DNA of 64,000 bases, taken from the NCBI GenBank assembly GCA_012103255.1, contig WLXD01000002.1:682001-746000 (forward strand), given 5' to 3'. Positions 61,396-64,000 of the stretch are shown piece after piece. Made by a program: the position numbers and the translations under genes. The notes under the pieces are model-generated. The model had not been told where the DNA came from and did not search any database. It worked only from the letters and a program-made list of their open reading frames with translations. Source of the stretch: Acidobacteriota bacterium. Lineage in GTDB: Bacteria; Acidobacteriota; UBA890; WLXD01. The first letter of the stretch is position 1. Every line of letters starts with the position of its first letter.

Positions 61396-63551
61396 CGCCG
61401 CGCAGGCTCCAGAGCGTCGCCCGTTGACGTCGCCGTGCCGGTGTCACCGTCGGCATAGTCCGGACGGTGCGCGTCCCACCAGGTGCGCGCGTCCGCCTGC
61501 CGCCAGTCCTCTTCCAGACCCGTGTCGCGCAACGCTCGCCGCAGCTGCAGCATCGTCTGGAATCGCTGCTCGGGGTCTTTCGCCAGACAGCGCATGACGA
61601 TCATCTCGAGTTCCTCCGGCACGCCCGACACGCCGCGATCGGCGAAAGGCGCGGGCGCGTCAGAAAGATGGGCACGGCAGACATCGAGCGGGGTCGATCC
61701 CGTGAATGGCGGCCCACCGCTGAGCAGGTAGTAGGCGAGGGCACCCAGCGAGTACACGTCGCTGCGCCCGTCGACCTCGCGGCCACGGATCTGTTCCGGC
61801 GAAGCGTATTCGGGAGTGCCGGCGAACACGCCTTCGCGTGTCACGCCTGATTCCGGATCATCCGCCATCCCCTTCACGATGCCGAAATCGACCACCTTGG
61901 CGAAATCCGCCAGCCCGCCGCGCTCGCAGAGGATCACGTTGGCGGGCTTCACGTCTCGGTGCACAAGGCCCGCATCGTGCGCCTCTGCCAACGAACTCGT
62001 GACCTGGAGCAACAACCGAACGGCCCGGCCGGCAGGCAGCGCCCCGTGCTGGGTCACCAGCTCGGCCAACTGAAGACCCGGCAGATATTCCATCGCGTAG
62101 TAGAACAGCCCATCCGGGGTGTGACCGTAGTCGTAGATGGCAACGGTGTTCGGGTGCGTTAGCTGACTCGTCGCCTGCACCTCACGCTCAAAGCGCGCCA
62201 ACTCGATGGCGCCCTCACGACCAGGCGGCAGCAGCTTGATGGCGGTGGGGCGGCGTAGCAATGCGTGCGAGGCCCGGTAGACCTCCCCCATCCCGCCCTT
62301 TCCAATGCGCTTCTCGAGGGTGTACTGGCCCAGGCGCTTGGCCCGCGCCATCGCGGCATCTGCGCGATCACCGAGTCGTGCCAGTGAGACGGTGGCCAGG
62401 AGGGTTCCAGTGGACGCGAGCACGAGCAGCAGGAACAAGCCTCGGAACAGCCACCTCACCCGATGCAGCGCGACAAACGCCTCGGCGACATCGATCTCTG
62501 TGGCAATGCCAAAACCGTAGTCGCCCAGCCAACGCCAGGCGCCAATGACGTCGACACCGCGATAGTCGCGGTATCCGTCCACGTTAACTCCGTCCAGCCC
62601 CTCGACCGCGTTGGCCGCCATATGCGTCAGTGGCTGCTTGGCCCTGGGCTGCGCCGGCGTGAACCCGGTGACCATGTTGCCGCCCGGGTCCCGGATTTCG
62701 ATGTTGAAGATCGCCCTGACGTTGGGGTCAGGTGGCAACAGGCCGATATCTCGCAAATCGGAGTCGAACCGACTCTGCGACACCATGAGTCCATTTACAT
62801 CGAACGCGTAGGTTTCGCCGGTTTCACCAGGACGCGCGACGTGCAAAATCCGAGTGAAATCGATCTCCGGCCGGATCCGGAGCCCAAGAGCGGCGATCAC
62901 GCCGCCCTCGGCATCCAGTACAGGTGCTGCCACGAACATCGTCGGCCGCCCCCAGCTCGGCTGGCCGGTATCGTCGGGCAGAGGGATCTCGGCGCGAAAC
63001 GGCCGGCTGACCAACGTTTGTCCATCGAGAGCCGGAAACACGAACTGAAAGTGTCGGGTGAGCGAGAGGTTCCCCACCGCTGTATCGAAGCCGGCGGAGA
63101 GCACAAGGCCGTCGGGGCCGGTCACGAGATAGTCGAGATAGCGCTGGGTGCGCGCAATGGGGGCCATGTAGGTGCGCAGTTCGCGCTGTGCAGCGGCCGC
63201 GAGCAGACTCTCGCGATCAGTGTACGCACTGAGTTGCACCACCAGATCGCGAACCACCGGATCCTGACCCAGCAGCTCGGCCAGGCCCTTCTGTGAGTCG
63301 AACCAGACTTCGAGTGCAGTAACGTCCGCGCTCAGCAGCGTCTCGAGCTCCGTCGCCTTTTGCTGTTTGATCGACTGCTCGAGCAGCGTGTTGGCGGTGA
63401 ACCCGAGCGCGCCGAGCACCAGCACCGCGGCGGGCAGGTACCACCAGCGGAACCCGAAACGCGAGCGGAAGTTCTGGGCAATCGAGAACGTTGCGCGCAC
63501 ATCGCGCGACTTGAGGAGGTTGGAGAGCGTGCCCGAGAACGTATTCGCCAT
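61392..63551 (-). CDS. Receptor-type Ser/Thr protein kinase, paralogue of the kinase at 12462-14747
   Basis: 719 residues from ATG 63551. A transmembrane helix near 35-55, an extracytoplasmic Cache-like sensor of about 290 residues (with GYRDYRGVDVIGAWRWL before the second helix) and a cytosolic kinase domain. Kinase motifs: GKGGMGEVYRA, Lys in TAIKLL, HRDVKPANVIL, DFGIVKG, GTPEYASPEQ and SDVYSLGAL, all key residues present. The tail carries DARTWW. Sensor and tail closely follow the layout of the ECF-linked kinase, but here no sigma factor is adjacent. It would phosphorylate unknown targets in response to a surface ligand. Confidence 0.93.
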   Translation of the reverse strand: MANTFSGTLSNLLKSRDVRATFSIAQNFRSRFGFRWWYLPAAVLVLGALGFTANTLLEQSIKQQKATELETLLSADVTALEVWFDSQKGLAELLGQDPVVRDLVVQLSAYTDRESLLAAAAQRELRTYMAPIARTQRYLDYLVTGPDGLVLSAGFDTAVGNLSLTRHFQFVFPALDGQTLVSRPFRAEIPLPDDTGQPSWGRPTMFVAAPVLDAEGGVIAALGLRIRPEIDFTRILHVARPGETGETYAFDVNGLMVSQSRFDSDLRDIGLLPPDPNVRAIFNIEIRDPGGNMVTGFTPAQPRAKQPLTHMAANAVEGLDGVNVDGYRDYRGVDVIGAWRWLGDYGFGIATEIDVAEAFVALHRVRWLFRGLFLLLVLASTGTLLATVSLARLGDRADAAMARAKRLGQYTLEKRIGKGGMGEVYRASHALLRRPTAIKLLPPGREGAIELARFEREVQATSQLTHPNTVAIYDYGHTPDGLFYYAMEYLPGLQLAELVTQHGALPAGRAVRLLLQVTSSLAEAHDAGLVHRDVKPANVILCERGGLADFAKVVDFGIVKGMADDPESGVTREGVFAGTPEYASPEQIRGREVDGRSDVYSLGALAYYLLSGGPPFTGSTPLDVCRAHLSDAPAPFADRGVSGVPEELEMIVMRCLAKDPEQRFQTMLQLRRALRDTGLEEDWRQADARTWWDAHRPDYADGDTGTATSTGDALEPARR

Positions 63552-63571
63552 TGGACCGGTGATTCTAGCAA

Positions 63572-64000
63572 TCAGTCTGCGGTTTGGTCCCACCACCACG
63601 ACGCGGCGCGGCGGCGGCCGCCGCCAACGATCCGATCAAGCCAGTACGCCACGCGGCGCAGCGGAGATCCCGCGAGGCGTCGCCACCCGCGGCCGATCCA
63701 ATCGGGCCAGCCGCGGTTGTAGGGACACACCCGAACGCAGATAGAACAGTCGCTGTTCTGCCGTTCCCAGAAACCGAAACAACTCTCGGCATCAACCGAC
63801 CACTTCTTGATGCCAACAATGTTGGACCTGTTGTACACCTTCTCGCTGGGCGATTCGCCTGCGATCGCTCCCACCGGACACGCATCCACGCAGAGGTTGC
63901 ACGAGTCACAGAACTCCTTGACCCCGAACGTCTTGGGCAGGTCCAGTTCCATGGGGAGGTCGGTGAAGATCTTGCCAAAACGGACCCGTGGCCCGAACTC
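63572..64000 (-). CDS. Reductive-dehalogenase-like corrinoid/Fe-S protein, C-terminal part (N-terminal part outside window)
   Basis: The frame is open to the right edge and ends at the stop at 63572-63574, 142 visible residues. It begins EFGPRVRFGKIFTDLP and continues KTFGVKEFCDSCNLCVDACP (first [4Fe-4S], CxxCxxCxxxCP), then IKKWSVDAESC and CSICVRVCPYN (second cluster). The GP-R-G-TDLP opening, the FGVKEFC context and the KKW-D-C-FW spacing fit reductive dehalogenases (RdhA) better than epoxyqueuosine reductase (QueG), which shares the two-cluster domain. It ends with a basic, Trp-rich tail (WWWDQTAD). The corrinoid-binding and any Tat signal regions are beyond the window. An ATG at 63952 is internal. 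Confidence 0.8.
   Translation of the reverse strand, partial: EFGPRVRFGKIFTDLPMELDLPKTFGVKEFCDSCNLCVDACPVGAIAGESPSEKVYNRSNIVGIKKWSVDAESCFGFWERQNSDCSICVRVCPYNRGWPDWIGRGWRRLAGSPLRRVAYWLDRIVGGGRRRAASWWWDQTAD

Noticed and set aside
63572-64000. Epoxyqueuosine reductase (QueG)
   Set aside because: Shares the two-cluster ferredoxin domain, but the spacing and flanking sequences follow reductive dehalogenases; kept only as the alternative.

Overview
The window is high-GC, gene-dense bacterial DNA. No gap between genes exceeds 300 bp, and I see no rRNA, tRNA, CRISPR array or insertion sequence. The best taxonomic hint is a PadR regulator overlapping an ADOP-type duplicated permease, together with a TIGR02999-like ECF sigma factor overlapping a receptor Ser/Thr kinase. 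Both pairings are characteristic of Acidobacteriota and neighbouring phyla. The assignment is an inference. Long runs of genes overlap by 1-4 bases (ATGA, GTGA, TGATG), and two convergent pairs share their stop codons inside one CTAG.

Layout. 1-3966 (-): 5' part of a modular type I polyketide synthase (KS-AT-KR), running off the window. 4086-8569 (-): NAD-linked formate dehydrogenase, fdhB-fdhA; fdhA has an in-frame UGA followed by a SECIS-like hairpin and is therefore a selenoprotein. 8662-11765: PsiE-like membrane protein, outer-membrane-type protein, secreted arylsulfatase. 11905-18999 (+): ECF sigma/kinase pair, PadR/ADOP pair behind a dyad operator, and a secreted protein. 19017-25689 (-): a compact trans-4-hydroxy-L-proline catabolic operon (XRE-cupin regulator, epimerase, three-gene D-hydroxyproline dehydrogenase, deaminase, ketoglutarate semialdehyde dehydrogenase). 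25766-30190: a DsbA-like lipoprotein and a divergent 1068-codon Asp-box (sortilin-like) protein; both have a lesion near the 5' end. 30194-33846 (-): Hpt, response regulator, hybrid histidine kinase and response regulator in one operon. 34089-39958: DEDDh exonuclease, GGDEF-EAL protein, MerA-like flavoprotein with a TVP38/DedA protein. 40067-45033: alpha/beta hydrolase, and the bacterial NHEJ pair LigD/Ku with a MerR-TPR protein.

45050-60284 (-) is a single nine-gene, 15-kb operon: DUF4159, VWA/GATase-like membrane protein, caspase-like protein, TPR-gluzincin, a second DUF4159, MoxR ATPase, DUF58, BatA-like VWA protein and a giant DUF4175 protein. It resembles an enlarged Bat/MoxR locus whose function is not established and is the best candidate here for an undescribed system. 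The window ends with a fatty-acid desaturase (+), a second receptor kinase paralogous to the first (-), and the C-terminal end of a reductive-dehalogenase-like Fe-S protein (-) cut by the right edge.

The genes suggest a free-living heterotroph with several electron-transfer options (formate oxidation, possibly halogenated acceptors), amino-acid and sulfate-ester scavenging, and heavy investment in envelope sensing.
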